Shown in pieces: positions 7,564-16,903 of a stretch of 64,000 nt of DNA. The stretch spans positions 1-64,000 of the forward strand of contig JANQSF010000077.1 of assembly GCA_028284155.1 (NCBI GenBank), in the 5' to 3' direction. Under the pieces are notes generated by a model. That model ran no database searches and was not told the DNA's origin. It was given only the letters and a program-made list of their open reading frames with translations. How positions within the stretch are numbered: the stretch's first letter is position 1; every line of letters begins with the position of its first letter. Both the position numbers and the translations under genes were made by a program. The stretch comes from Phycisphaeraceae bacterium. GTDB taxonomy: Bacteria > Planctomycetota > Phycisphaerae > Phycisphaerales > Phycisphaeraceae.

Positions 7564-9102
7564 ATGGCACGCAAGCAGTACAACAACGACACGAACACGC
7601 GTTTCTTCGACGCCCTCGAGGGGCGGACGCTGATGAGCGCTAGCGGGATGGTCGATGGGGCCGACTTCAGCCGATGGCACGACACGCCCAACGAGGTGAT
7701 CGTCATGAACGACGGGGCCGATACCGACTTCCTCGACGGCGGCGCGGGTCAGGACTCAGCCATTCGCGGCGGCACCGGCAACGACCTGTTGATCGGCGGG
7801 GCGGGCAGGGACTTCCTGTCTGGCAGCACGGGCAACGACACGATCCGCAGTGCCGGCAACGACGATCAGATCTTCGGCGGCAGCGGCAACGACGTCCTGC
7901 TCGGCGACCGTGGCAACGACCGTGTCGAGGGCCAGGACGGCAGCGACCTGTTGATCGTGAACAACGGCGACGGCAGCGACTTCCTGGAAGGTGGTCTTGG
8001 CAACGACTTCGTGCAGGTCAACGGCGCGAACGGGGCCGGCGACGACTTCAGCATCGACCCGAACGGCGAGCGATTCCAGCGCGACAACCTGGGCCTGTTT
8101 ACGCTCGACATCGGCACGACGGAAAACCTGGACGTCAACGGCCAGGGCGGCAGCGACGTGATCATCGGTTCGGTCGGCCTGAACGGCCTGATCAGTCTCG
8201 ATGTCGACGGCGGCCTCGGTTTTGACATCCTGACCGGTGGCGACGGCAACGACGTGTTGAGCGGCGGCCGAGGCAACGACATTCTGTTGGCCGGCGACGG
8301 CAACGACACGTTGAACGGCGAGGGTGGGCTCGGCCGAGACACCGTGCAGATCACGACAGGCAACATGGACGACGAGGTTGAGTTCGCCGAGGGCCAGGGC
8401 GGCAACGACATCATCGTCGGCTCGGTTGGCCTCAACGGGCTGATCAGCCTCGACCTCGACGGCGGCGAAGGCAACGACCTGTTGATCGGCGGCGATGGCA
8501 TCGACGTGCTCCGCGGCGGGGCCGGCAACGACACGCTGCTGGGGAACCGAGGCAACGACATCGTGCTCGGCCAGGACGGCAACGACCTGCTGATCGTGAA
8601 CAACGGTGACGGCAGCGACTTCCTCGAAGGCCAGGGTGGTGGCGACGTGATCATTGGTTCGGTCGGTCTCAATGGCGTTGTCAATCTGGACGTGAACGGT
8701 CAGGGCGGCGGCGACGTGATCATCGCCTCGACCGGGTTGGCCAACCTGACCAGTCTCGACCTCGATGGTGGCGAAGGCAACGACCTGTTGATCGGCAGCG
8801 ACGGGTCCGACGTGCTCCGCGGCGGTGCGGGCAACGACACGCTGCTGGGCAACCGCGGCAACGACATCGTGCTTGGTCAGGACGGCAACGACCTGTTGAT
8901 CGTCAACAACGGTGACGGCAGCGACTTCCTCGAAGGCGGTTCGGGCACGGACACCGTGCAGGTCAACGGCGCGGATGGCGCAGGCGATGACTTCTCGGTT
9001 TCACCCAACGGCCAACGGCTGGTCGAGGTCGAAGACACCCTCACGGATGTGGAGTCGTACGACCCGTCCGTGACGCTGGAATACCTCGTCCTCATGACGT
9101 GA
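7564..9102 (+). CDS. RTX-like calcium-binding repeat surface protein 1
   Basis: 512 residues. The N-terminus (MARKQ..NTRFFDALEGRTLMS) carries LEGRTLMS at residues 18-25, close to the planctomycete LEPRxLLS surface-protein motif. No classical signal peptide is seen. The rest is dominated by hemolysin-type nonapeptides (GGxGNDxLx) that bind Ca2+ in beta-rolls, for example GGAGNDTLLGNRGNDIVLGQ. These are interspersed with DVIIGSVGLNGLISLDVDGG-type repeats and end in a non-repeat tail. The ATG at 7564 is supported by AAGG 8 nt upstream and by exact alignment with the paralogue at 16904. Likely secreted or cell-surface. It probably forms a regulon with the paralogue because their upstream regions match. 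Confidence 0.88.
   Translation: MARKQYNNDTNTRFFDALEGRTLMSASGMVDGADFSRWHDTPNEVIVMNDGADTDFLDGGAGQDSAIRGGTGNDLLIGGAGRDFLSGSTGNDTIRSAGNDDQIFGGSGNDVLLGDRGNDRVEGQDGSDLLIVNNGDGSDFLEGGLGNDFVQVNGANGAGDDFSIDPNGERFQRDNLGLFTLDIGTTENLDVNGQGGSDVIIGSVGLNGLISLDVDGGLGFDILTGGDGNDVLSGGRGNDILLAGDGNDTLNGEGGLGRDTVQITTGNMDDEVEFAEGQGGNDIIVGSVGLNGLISLDLDGGEGNDLLIGGDGIDVLRGGAGNDTLLGNRGNDIVLGQDGNDLLIVNNGDGSDFLEGQGGGDVIIGSVGLNGVVNLDVNGQGGGDVIIASTGLANLTSLDLDGGEGNDLLIGSDGSDVLRGGAGNDTLLGNRGNDIVLGQDGNDLLIVNNGDGSDFLEGGSGTDTVQVNGADGAGDDFSVSPNGQRLVEVEDTLTDVESYDPSVTLEYLVLMT
8461..8946 (+). repeat. Two copies of a 171-bp intragenic repeat
   Basis: 8461-8631 and 8767-8937 are near-identical in DNA and encode the same block of RTX nonapeptides. 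A third copy sits in the paralogous gene at 17174-17344. Similarity at silent positions suggests duplication or gene conversion. Confidence 0.85.
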
Positions 9103-9147
9103 GATCACACCACAGACCACACACGACGGCCAACCGCGGCCGTCACG

Positions 9148-9177
9148 AAAACCGCCCGATTGAACGGGCGGTTTTTC
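9148..9177 (+). terminator. Intrinsic terminator of RTX-like gene 1
   Basis: The stem ACCGCCCG / CGGGCGGT (9151-9158 with 9165-9172) has a 6-nt loop, is extended by A/T pairs and is followed by TTTTT. It lies 46 nt after the stop codon. Confidence 0.85.
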
Positions 9178-9572
9178 AATGGAGTGCGGTTTGGGCCGGA
9201 AGGACCGGCTCACCCAATCTGTTATGAGCAACTTTGCGGGGTTGTCAGCCCGTGTCTGGTCGTGGCGTCCAGGATCGCGGCAAGGGTTCGCTTGAAATGC
9301 AAAAACTGATGCGGAAATTGGCAATCAATGGCTCTTAAGATAAGGTGAAGATTCGAGTAGGGCTCAGTCGTTTTGTGAGGCTGATTACCGACCGGACTGC
9401 GAGTCGTTTTGCACGCGGAGAGTAACCCATTGGTCGTTGTCCATGTGCTGGTGCCATGTTCAGCACAGTTCAATGTGAGCACGACGAAGACAACACTGTA
9501 TTAGCGAATGTGGGCGAGCAGGTGGTCCATCCTTTCAGGAATGACGCTCGACTGTAGAGGCAGGTGATCCCG
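9178..9572. other. Intergenic region without recognised features
   Basis: About 395 nt of lower GC than its surroundings. No convincing gene, repeat or RNA fold was seen. It presumably contains the promoter of the DUF1592 gene, but no clear -35/-10 pair could be picked. Confidence 0.5.
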
Positions 9573-12194
9573 ATGATCCGAGTTGCGCAGGTCTTTTCAA
9601 TCCTGGTCATGGTTACATCTGTCGTTGCCGCATCGGACACGGTTGTGCCAAGCGGGTCGGAAGGCTTCGACACGGTCGTCAAGCCGTTCCTGACCAATCA
9701 CTGCTACGACTGCCACGGTGACGGGACGACAAAGGGCGGTGTCGACCTGACCGCGATGCCGCTTGAGATCAAGACGCCCGCGCAGGCGAGCGCTTGGCTC
9801 AAGGCGTTGGAACAACTGCAGGCGGGGTTGATGCCGCCGCTGAACAAGCAACGGCCTGACTCCGCTGAGCGGGCGCGGGTGATCTATTGGATCGAGAAGG
9901 CCGTGCTCGATTCGGGTCATGCTGAGGCCTATCGGCGGAAGACCATGCTGCCAGCTTACGGCAACCTCGTCGATCACGAGTTGCTGTTCAGTGGCAAGAT
10001 CAAGGCGCTGCCCTACACGCCGGCCCGGGTCTGGCGGCGCAGCCCGTACATCTTCGATGGCGGCACGAGCCGGGTCGGCAAAGCGAAGATCCAGAACCCG
10101 TACACCTATTCAACGCCCAAGTCGGGCGTGCGCGATTACGCCAAGACCAGTTTCGTCGGCGCCAGCGTCGTCGAAACCATCGTGTTGAATGCCAACGCGG
10201 AGATCGACCTGGCGTTCGACCAACTGACCGGCGGGGCTGAGCGTGATCGAAAAGCCCAGGAGGCTCGCAAGAGAGCGGCGGAGGCGTTCAATCGCAAGGT
10301 ACTTGATGAGGCCCGGCAATTGCTCAAAGAGAAGGGGCAGCAAGCCGCTTCGCCCGGCCGGAAAAACAACAAGACGGAATCCCATGCGCCCGCTCCGCAA
10401 CCCCGAAGCACGAAGCCGCGTCGTATCCATCCCTTCGAGCCGTTTCTGCTAGGCACGGATGGCACGGAGTTGAATGACGATCAGTTGGCGACGCCGTTGA
10501 AGCAGACGTTTCAACGGTTTGCTTCGCGCGAGCCGACGGCTGACGAGTTGCAGAAGTACGTCGATCTGCTGAAGAAGAACCTGGCTGAGACGAAAGACCC
10601 GCGTGAGAGTTTGAAAGGTGCGCTGATCGCGATCTACCTTTCGCCCGAAGCGATCTACCGCCAGGAGTGGGGTCTTGGGCCAGCCGATGAGCACGGCCGA
10701 CGCATGCTGTCTCCCAAGGAGTTGGCCTTTGCGCTCTCGTTTGCGTTGTTCGACTCCGGCCCGTACACGGGAGTGAAGAAGGGAACGGCTTCGTCCGGGC
10801 TGATCGGGCGGGCGTTGGCGGAAGATCGGTTGAGCACGCGCGAGGACGTGGTGCGCGTCTTGGAAGAGATCTTCGAACACGACGTCTACCCGCCAGGCCG
10901 GGGCAACCCCGCGCCCCGCCTGCTGCGCTTTTTCCACGAGTTCTTCGGGTACGACCGGTGCGGCGAGGTGTTCAAGGACGCGCACGAAGCCAATCTGCAC
11001 AACGTCTACATCGACCCGCGGCAGATGACCGCCGAGGCCGACGCGTTGTTGAAGGTCATCCTCCGAGACGACCGTAACGTGTTCGAGCGGATGCTCTCAT
11101 CCAGTGAGATGGTCGTGAAGCACAGCGGCGCCGCATCGGACGGCCCCGAGATGGAACGGCAGAAGCAAGCGCGCAAGGACCAACTGGCGAGGCTCAAGAA
11201 GTACATCGATGAGTTTGACCTTGAACGCGAGAAGCAAAGCGTCATCAAGGGCAAGATGAAGAAGCCGCTTTACCGCAACAACCCCAAGCTGATGGCGAAT
11301 GTCATCGCGGGGGCGGAGAACGCCGCGAAGGCGAAGCTGTCGGCGACGAAGCGGGAGTACGCGGCGCTGCTTACAGCGCCGGTCACGGTCGTCAAACGGC
11401 CGGACGGCAAGCGCGGCCACGCCGTGACCATGTACAACATTACGCTGAGGGACTGGAAGCCGGACCAGCCGCTGGTCATGCCCAAACATCAGCGTGCCGG
11501 CATTCTCACGCATCCGGCCTGGCTGGTCGCGCATTCGTTCAACGCCGAGAACGACCCGGTCCACCGCGGCATCTGGGTATACGAAAAACTCCTCGCGGGC
11601 TACTTGGCTGACGTGCCGCCCGAGGTCGATGCGCAGATCCCAGAGGACCACACTAAAACACTGCGCGACCGCATGGAGTTGCTGCGCGACAAAGCCTGCT
11701 GGAAGTGCCACCACAAGATCAACCCGCTGGGCGAGGCGTTCGAGATATACAACCACTACGGCCGATGGATCGACGCCGACTACTTCGACGCGGACGGCAA
11801 GCTGTTTACCCGCCTGCGCACGTTCCACGAGTACGAGCAGGACGGGCGGACGCGCTCCGCGTTCCATATGGTCGACCACGATGGCTGGGTGAAAGAGGGC
11901 AAGCTGACGCGTCGCCCCGTGAACGCACGTGGATCGTTTGACCAGATCGGTATTCCCGGACTGACCGGCGAATTCGCCGACGCCACCGAGATGTGTCGGA
12001 TTCTGGCCAAGTCGCCCCGCGTCCGGCAGTCCATCATCCGCCACGCGTTCCGATACTTCATGGGCCGCAACGAGATGCTCAGCGACTCGAAGACGTTGAT
12101 CGACGCCGACCGCGCCTATGTCGAAAGCGGTGGGAGTTTCAAGGCCGTCGTCGTCTCCCTGCTTTCGTCCGACTCGTTCCTCTATCGCAAATGA
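9573..12194 (+). CDS. Planctomycete cytochrome-like DUF1592/DUF1588/DUF1585 protein
   Basis: 873 residues, signal peptide at 1-20. The N-terminal cytochrome-like domain has a heme-binding C44-Y-D-C47-H48 and the typical MPP segment (GLMPPLNKQRP). The middle part has DUF1592-like segments (LSPKELAFALSFALFDSGP; FHEFFGYDRC). Next is a DUF1588-like segment (RAGILTHPAWLVAHS...PVHRGIWVYEKLL) and a second CWKCHH motif (C709, C712, H713) with INPLGEAFE. The end (ATEMCRILAKSPRVRQSIIRHAFRYFMGR) is DUF1585-like. The ATG at 9573 has AGGTGA 5 nt upstream and beats the GTG at 9564. It forms an operon with DUF1552 12 nt downstream, the standard planctomycete pairing. Likely an envelope redox protein; the reaction is unknown. 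A charged insertion around residues 225-290 is low-complexity. Confidence 0.93.
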   Translation: MIRVAQVFSILVMVTSVVAASDTVVPSGSEGFDTVVKPFLTNHCYDCHGDGTTKGGVDLTAMPLEIKTPAQASAWLKALEQLQAGLMPPLNKQRPDSAERARVIYWIEKAVLDSGHAEAYRRKTMLPAYGNLVDHELLFSGKIKALPYTPARVWRRSPYIFDGGTSRVGKAKIQNPYTYSTPKSGVRDYAKTSFVGASVVETIVLNANAEIDLAFDQLTGGAERDRKAQEARKRAAEAFNRKVLDEARQLLKEKGQQAASPGRKNNKTESHAPAPQPRSTKPRRIHPFEPFLLGTDGTELNDDQLATPLKQTFQRFASREPTADELQKYVDLLKKNLAETKDPRESLKGALIAIYLSPEAIYRQEWGLGPADEHGRRMLSPKELAFALSFALFDSGPYTGVKKGTASSGLIGRALAEDRLSTREDVVRVLEEIFEHDVYPPGRGNPAPRLLRFFHEFFGYDRCGEVFKDAHEANLHNVYIDPRQMTAEADALLKVILRDDRNVFERMLSSSEMVVKHSGAASDGPEMERQKQARKDQLARLKKYIDEFDLEREKQSVIKGKMKKPLYRNNPKLMANVIAGAENAAKAKLSATKREYAALLTAPVTVVKRPDGKRGHAVTMYNITLRDWKPDQPLVMPKHQRAGILTHPAWLVAHSFNAENDPVHRGIWVYEKLLAGYLADVPPEVDAQIPEDHTKTLRDRMELLRDKACWKCHHKINPLGEAFEIYNHYGRWIDADYFDADGKLFTRLRTFHEYEQDGRTRSAFHMVDHDGWVKEGKLTRRPVNARGSFDQIGIPGLTGEFADATEMCRILAKSPRVRQSIIRHAFRYFMGRNEMLSDSKTLIDADRAYVESGGSFKAVVVSLLSSDSFLYRK

Positions 12195-12206
12195 CAGGAG
12201 CCTGAC

Positions 12207-13589
12207 GTGGATATCCATCGACGTGACATGCTGCGTGGTCTTTCGCTCGGTTCCGGCGCGGTGCTGCTTTCGCCGTTCTTGCGCAAGCTTTCCGCGGCGA
12301 CCACCGACGAACGTCCCAAGCGTTTTGTCTTTGTCGTCAAGTCCAGCGGCATCGACGTCGCCAACCTGGTCCCCAATGGTGTGCCAGCCTACGAGGGCCA
12401 TCGCGACAAGCTCGTCAACGTCTCGCTGAGCGATCACGCGCTGCCCGAGGTCTTCAAGCCGTTTGAGGGCATGAAGCACCGTTTGGCCATCCTGCAGGGC
12501 TTGTCCGGCAACAACCTGAAAGGGAATCACACGGCGGGTTTTGGCACGCTGTCGTGCCGCAACTCGGAACTCACTGCCGTGGGGCCCTCAGTCGACGCGT
12601 TGCTCGGCATGCACCATTCGACAGGGCCGTACCCCATGTTCGGCTTCGCCACGAACGGCGTGCTGCGCGGGCAGGCTTCCGTACCGTCCGATGCGTATGT
12701 CTACCCGACCATGTCGGCCTACAAGCGGGGCCAGGCCGTCGCTTATCAGGCTTCGCCCACCAAGGCGTTCAACGAATTGTTCGGTACGGCCGTGCTGCCG
12801 CAGGACAAACTGAAGAACGAGTCGATCATTAAACGCAACCTGATGGACTTCCTGAATGACGACGCCGGTCGTATCCGCAAACGTCTTTCGGCTGACGACC
12901 GGGAACAGTTCGACGGTTACATCGACACTTTTGAATCACTCAAAGTCCGCGAGCAACGCAAGGCCGTGCTCAAGAACAAGATCAAGACGAACATGCCCGA
13001 CTATGACGCGGACAAGTACACGAAGATGCAGCACATGCCGCGTATGGAAGCGCAGCTCGAAATGGGCGCGGCCGCGCTGATTGCCGGGTTGACCAACGTC
13101 GTCAGCTACCGGCTCGACACGCTCGGGTCGATGTATCAGGACCTGGGCATCGGCAGCATGGGCCTGCATGCCATCGGGCACGGCGGCACGTCAAACGGAT
13201 ACTCGTCGGCCGAGATGCGCCGAATGATCGACGGATACCATCTCAAGCTGATTCACAGCATGGCGTCGAAGTTCGAGGCGATCAGGGAAGGCGACGGCAC
13301 GATGCTGGACAACACCCTGATCGTGTACCTGAGCTGCGCCGGCGGCAAACACCACGGCGGCAACACGGACTGGCCGGTGGTCCTGGTCGGCGGGATGGCC
13401 AACAAGCTCAACATGGGGCGCTACATCGCGTATCCTTCTTACACGCAGGCCGGGCATCGGCCGTTGAGCATGGTTTATCAGAGCCTGATGGCGGCGTCCG
13501 GCATGCAGATCGGCGAGACTTTTGGTGATATCGACCCCGCGCTGCGCGATCTCGAAATCAACGGGCCGTTGCCGGAACTGATGGCCTGA
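12207..13589 (+). CDS. DUF1552 protein, Tat-exported
   Basis: 460 residues. The N-terminal RRDMLRGLSLGSGAVLLSPFL is a twin-arginine signal. The body is DUF1552, a planctomycete family usually encoded next to DUF1592 proteins. Recognisable segments include RFVFVVKSSGIDVANL, LQGLSGNNLKGNHTAGFGTL, GLTNVVSYRLDTLGS and LSCAGGKHHGGNTDWPVVLVGG. It starts at GTG 12207 with CAGGAG 6 nt upstream, immediately after the DUF1592 stop codon, so the two are co-transcribed. It probably works in the same envelope complex. The function of the family is not established. Confidence 0.93.
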   Translation: MDIHRRDMLRGLSLGSGAVLLSPFLRKLSAATTDERPKRFVFVVKSSGIDVANLVPNGVPAYEGHRDKLVNVSLSDHALPEVFKPFEGMKHRLAILQGLSGNNLKGNHTAGFGTLSCRNSELTAVGPSVDALLGMHHSTGPYPMFGFATNGVLRGQASVPSDAYVYPTMSAYKRGQAVAYQASPTKAFNELFGTAVLPQDKLKNESIIKRNLMDFLNDDAGRIRKRLSADDREQFDGYIDTFESLKVREQRKAVLKNKIKTNMPDYDADKYTKMQHMPRMEAQLEMGAAALIAGLTNVVSYRLDTLGSMYQDLGIGSMGLHAIGHGGTSNGYSSAEMRRMIDGYHLKLIHSMASKFEAIREGDGTMLDNTLIVYLSCAGGKHHGGNTDWPVVLVGGMANKLNMGRYIAYPSYTQAGHRPLSMVYQSLMAASGMQIGETFGDIDPALRDLEINGPLPELMA

Positions 13590-13676
13590 CGCTCACTCGG
13601 ACTCGAAACGACGCCGGTCGCAGGTCACACCGAATCTCGCTGCTAGAGCGATGCATCCTCGGCCTTGGAACGGATT

Positions 13677-14615
13677 ATGAAGTGCATGTTCGGCGTGAGC
13701 CTGTTCGCCTTGATTCTTGGCGCAGGTTGTGCCGAAAGGCCCTGGATCATCGACACGCACACCCACTTCAAGGGCGGCGATCAGGTTGCCGCGGAACGGA
13801 GTCAGCGTCGATGGGACCCGAGGAACATGCTCGGCCACGCATTGGCGCCGCGTGACTACCGGCCGGTCGCGGACCGCCTGGCCATCCGTTCAACGCTCGT
13901 CGTCGAGGCCTGTAATCAGGACCGGCCCCAGGACAATGACTGGGTTCTGAAGCAGGCGACGTCGGACCTGGTTTGCGGATACGTGGCCCGAGAGGACCTG
14001 ACTTCGGACACCTTTCCTGATCGCCACCGGCGCTATCGCAAGAGTGGTTTTCTCAAGGGGTATCGCTTTCGACGCGAAGAACTTCGCGGGTATCTTGCCG
14101 ACGCGACCGCTCGCGAGCACCTGCGCACGCTTGAACAGGAAGGGCTGGTGGTCGATCTGCTCATCCGCCACGACCACGCCGACGACGTTGCGCAGTTAGC
14201 CAGGATGTACCCCTCATTGAAGATCGTCATCAACCACTGCCTCGGCGCGCGGATGAAGGACGGCCAAGTGAGTGACGCGTGGAAAACCGCCGTCACGTCG
14301 TGTGCCGCGTTCCCCAATGTCTACTGCAAGCTCTCAAGCATCCTGAATTTCTCCGAGGCCAAGCCATTCGCAGACCCGGCGCCGGTTGATCTGGATTACT
14401 ACCGGCCGGTGTTGGAGCACTGTTTTGAGGCTTTCGGTGAAGACCGCGTCATCTTTGCGACGAATTGGCCCGTTTGCACGCACTTCGGTTCCACCGATGA
14501 CGTCGTTCGGATCGTGACCGAGTTCCTGCGAACCAAGGGCGAGGAAGCCCTTGCGAAAGGGATGTACCGCAATGCGATCCGTGTCTACGGGCTCGAGCAG
14601 GAGCACCTGAGGTGA
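13677..14615 (+). CDS. Amidohydrolase-2 family lipoprotein
   Basis: 312 residues. The N-terminus MKCMFGVSLFALILGAGC has a lipobox-like end, so the protein is probably a lipoprotein. The body is a metal-dependent TIM-barrel hydrolase of the amidohydrolase_2 type: DTHTHF metal site near residue 25, LLIRHDHADD, KIVINHCLGA and late DRVIFATNWPV with the barrel aspartate/asparagine region. Relatives act on lactones and similar small cyclic substrates; the substrate here is not predictable. ATG 13677 is chosen over an in-frame TTG at 13665. It overlaps the next gene by 4 nt (GTGA), showing translational coupling with the PhoD-like gene. Confidence 0.85.
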   Translation: MKCMFGVSLFALILGAGCAERPWIIDTHTHFKGGDQVAAERSQRRWDPRNMLGHALAPRDYRPVADRLAIRSTLVVEACNQDRPQDNDWVLKQATSDLVCGYVAREDLTSDTFPDRHRRYRKSGFLKGYRFRREELRGYLADATAREHLRTLEQEGLVVDLLIRHDHADDVAQLARMYPSLKIVINHCLGARMKDGQVSDAWKTAVTSCAAFPNVYCKLSSILNFSEAKPFADPAPVDLDYYRPVLEHCFEAFGEDRVIFATNWPVCTHFGSTDDVVRIVTEFLRTKGEEALAKGMYRNAIRVYGLEQEHLR

Positions 14616-16480
14616 AATCAAGTCGATTCGTTGATGTAGAGATTCCCGGTTTTTGTGTCTTGTCCCTGGTCATCCTCATGTCGGGATGCACGGGACCGCA
14701 CATCACGCACGGGCCGGTTCTTGGTCGGCCCGGTTCGGACAAGATGACGGTTTGGGTTCGCACGTCCTCGCCGACCGGCTTCCGTGTCCGTTACGGGACA
14801 CATCCCGACCGACTGAATCAGGTGAGTGGCGAGGCTGTGACGAAACTGGCGCACGACAATTGCGGTGTGGTCCCGCTGACAGATCTGAAGCCGAAGACGC
14901 GTTACTTCTACCAGGTCGATACCGTCCCCCCCTCAGCCAAGCAACGATCCGGCTCGTTTCGAACATTGCCGGATGCCGCGTCTTTTCGGCACGACGTTCA
15001 CAACCCACGCGGTCTGTTCAATTTCCAATTCGAATTCGGCTGCGGGAACAACCAGCGTCATGCCGGCGAGTTGAAGGTCCCGCTCAAGACCTATGAAACG
15101 ATGAATCGGTTGCACCTGAACGACACCGACTTCGCCATTCTCAATGGCGACTGGTTGTACGAGGAGAAGCGAGAGTTCACCGTCGCACAGTGGCAGGCGC
15201 AGACACGAACACCCGACCACGCCGTCCCCGACATCCTGAAACTCAGCCCGGCCGTCGCGGGCGTCTGGGAAAACTACAAGCTGTATTGGGACCGCGCCCC
15301 GCACGTGCGACGATGGCACGCCCATGTCCCCAGCTTCTTCACGGTTGATGACCACGAGATCATCAACGACGTTTACGGGACAGCGACGCCCGGGTTCCAG
15401 GACCGCCGAGCGGTGTTCCGCGATCCGGCGATCCGCGCGTGGTATGACTACCTCGCCTGGTCGAATCCACAGGCGTTCGATCGGCCGGCTCATTATGGTC
15501 GGTCGACGTTGATCGAAGGGGCCGATGTATTGGTGGACCCCGACACCGATTTCAAGGCGATCCCGCTCGATGAGATGGCCAACCTGCATGTGCACTTCGG
15601 CGGCGAAAGCGCCGGTGTTTTGCGGCCGGAGCCGGACGTGGCGCTCGGCAATCCGAACTTTGGTGTATACCAGATCACCGAGGTGATCGACAACCACCGC
15701 GTCCGCATCTCGCCGCCGGCCCGGGCGAGTGGGCCCTGCGTGTATTCGATCGGCCGACGCACGTACGGCAAGTTCCGCATCGCCAACTGCGAGTTCTATC
15801 TGCTCGACACGCGTTCTCACCGCGACCTGCACGACGTCACGCAGCCGAACGACCCGCAACGTTCCATGCTTGGGAAGCGGCAGTTGGATTGGCTGCTGAC
15901 GAGCATGGATCAGAGCGACGCGGACTTCTTCTTCGTCGTCTCCACGGTCAACTTCATGGTTCCTCACATCGGGTCCGGCGCCGCCAACCTGGACCCCGGC
16001 AGATCGGCCGCCAAGGACGATGCCTGGACGGTGTTTCTGCACGAGCGCGAGAAGCTGATCAAACACTGGACGAACAAGACGCGGAAACCGGTCTTCGTCC
16101 TCACGGGCGACCTGCACACGAGCTTTGCGATCAAGGTGACCGACAACGTCTGGGAGTTCGCCTCCGGCCCGCACAACTCACCCAATCACCGGTCTGAAAT
16201 TGACGCCGGCGGGTTGCCCACGCAGGGCAGGTTTCAGTACGGGCCTCGCGCGTGCGAGGTCCGGTGGTCGAGTCACACCTTGAGCGACATCCCACGGAAA
16301 CACCGGCGATTCCCGACTTACTGCGTCGTCCAGGTCGTAAATGTATTCGACAACGCCAAGTCGCCCGCCGACCCGCGTTGGGTGGCCTACCCGCGCCCTT
16401 ATGTCATCTTCAAATACCACGACGGGCGCGACGGAAGTCTCAAGTACGCGGAAACAATCCAGCTTCAAGCGTCGCGCTAG
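14612..16480 (+). CDS. PhoD-like metallophosphatase lipoprotein
   Basis: 622 residues. The N-terminal hydrophobic stretch ends in a lipobox (VILMSGC). A PhoD N-terminal beta-sandwich follows (HGPVLGRPGSDKMTVWVRT), then a PhoD-type metallophosphoesterase with AILNGDWLYEEK, the key FTVDDHEIINDVYG and VFVLTGDLHTSFAIKV. PhoD enzymes are exported Ca/Fe-dependent phosphomonoesterases or diesterases. The catalytic signature motifs look intact. Starts at GTG 14612 inside the upstream stop (GTGA overlap). A phosphate-scavenging or cell-wall-polymer role fits but is not shown; no Pho box was identified. Confidence 0.88.
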   Translation: MKSSRFVDVEIPGFCVLSLVILMSGCTGPHITHGPVLGRPGSDKMTVWVRTSSPTGFRVRYGTHPDRLNQVSGEAVTKLAHDNCGVVPLTDLKPKTRYFYQVDTVPPSAKQRSGSFRTLPDAASFRHDVHNPRGLFNFQFEFGCGNNQRHAGELKVPLKTYETMNRLHLNDTDFAILNGDWLYEEKREFTVAQWQAQTRTPDHAVPDILKLSPAVAGVWENYKLYWDRAPHVRRWHAHVPSFFTVDDHEIINDVYGTATPGFQDRRAVFRDPAIRAWYDYLAWSNPQAFDRPAHYGRSTLIEGADVLVDPDTDFKAIPLDEMANLHVHFGGESAGVLRPEPDVALGNPNFGVYQITEVIDNHRVRISPPARASGPCVYSIGRRTYGKFRIANCEFYLLDTRSHRDLHDVTQPNDPQRSMLGKRQLDWLLTSMDQSDADFFFVVSTVNFMVPHIGSGAANLDPGRSAAKDDAWTVFLHEREKLIKHWTNKTRKPVFVLTGDLHTSFAIKVTDNVWEFASGPHNSPNHRSEIDAGGLPTQGRFQYGPRACEVRWSSHTLSDIPRKHRRFPTYCVVQVVNVFDNAKSPADPRWVAYPRPYVIFKYHDGRDGSLKYAETIQLQASR

Positions 16481-16752
16481 ACGCGCCTTCCCCCCACCTG
16501 TTCCTCTTACGTTCCGTTCGCCAGCCCGTTCGGGCTCGGACTTGTTCTCGTCGCCAGGCGGTTGAGCGCATCGCGCATCTTGCAGCGCCATTTCGCGGCG
16601 CGGTATTCATGAGTCACGGCGACCATCCCCGATCGGTGTCGATCACGCTTTGGCCGATGCCATATCCCGATTGGGCTTTGGACGTGTCGTGTACGGGAAG
16701 ACGCGGCCTTGCTCTGAGGGGGTGGTAAGCGTGACATTGGATGGGGAACAAC
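16481..16752. other. Intergenic segment upstream of RTX-like gene 2
   Basis: No gene or strong repeat is seen between the PhoD-like stop and the palindromic site at 16753. Several overlapping short frames here show no protein-like composition. Confidence 0.5.
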
Positions 16753-16768
16753 TGGGCCATATTCCCCA
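16753..16768 (+). promoter_or_regulatory. Palindromic activator-site candidate upstream of RTX-like gene 2
   Basis: TGGG-N8-CCCA within TGGGCCATATTCCCCA matches the two sites before RTX-like gene 1. It ends 52 nt before the -24/-12 element, the same distance as in gene 1. Confidence 0.55.
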
Positions 16769-16820
16769 ATTCTCTGGACTTTACCCCGCTTTTCAGGCCG
16801 TGAGCACGGTTTCTGCCATA

Positions 16821-16835
16821 TGGCATGGCCTGTGC
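16821..16835 (+). promoter_or_regulatory. Sigma-54-like (-24/-12) promoter candidate
   Basis: TGGCATGGCCTGTGC has the GG and GC pairs at exact -24/-12 spacing and aligns with 7481-7495. A hairpin with one mismatch follows at 16850-16868, at the same offset as in gene 1. Confidence 0.6.
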
Positions 16836-16903
16836 ACATTAGTCGTACGGAGCGACAGCAGGCCGCTCATTCAACACGACACACGCACCTGAAAGGGGAC
16901 ATG

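Noticed and set aside
9222..9482. 86-residue minus-strand frame in the 9.2-9.5 kb gap
   Set aside because: No ribosome-binding site, no recognisable family and irregular composition; not convincing as a gene.
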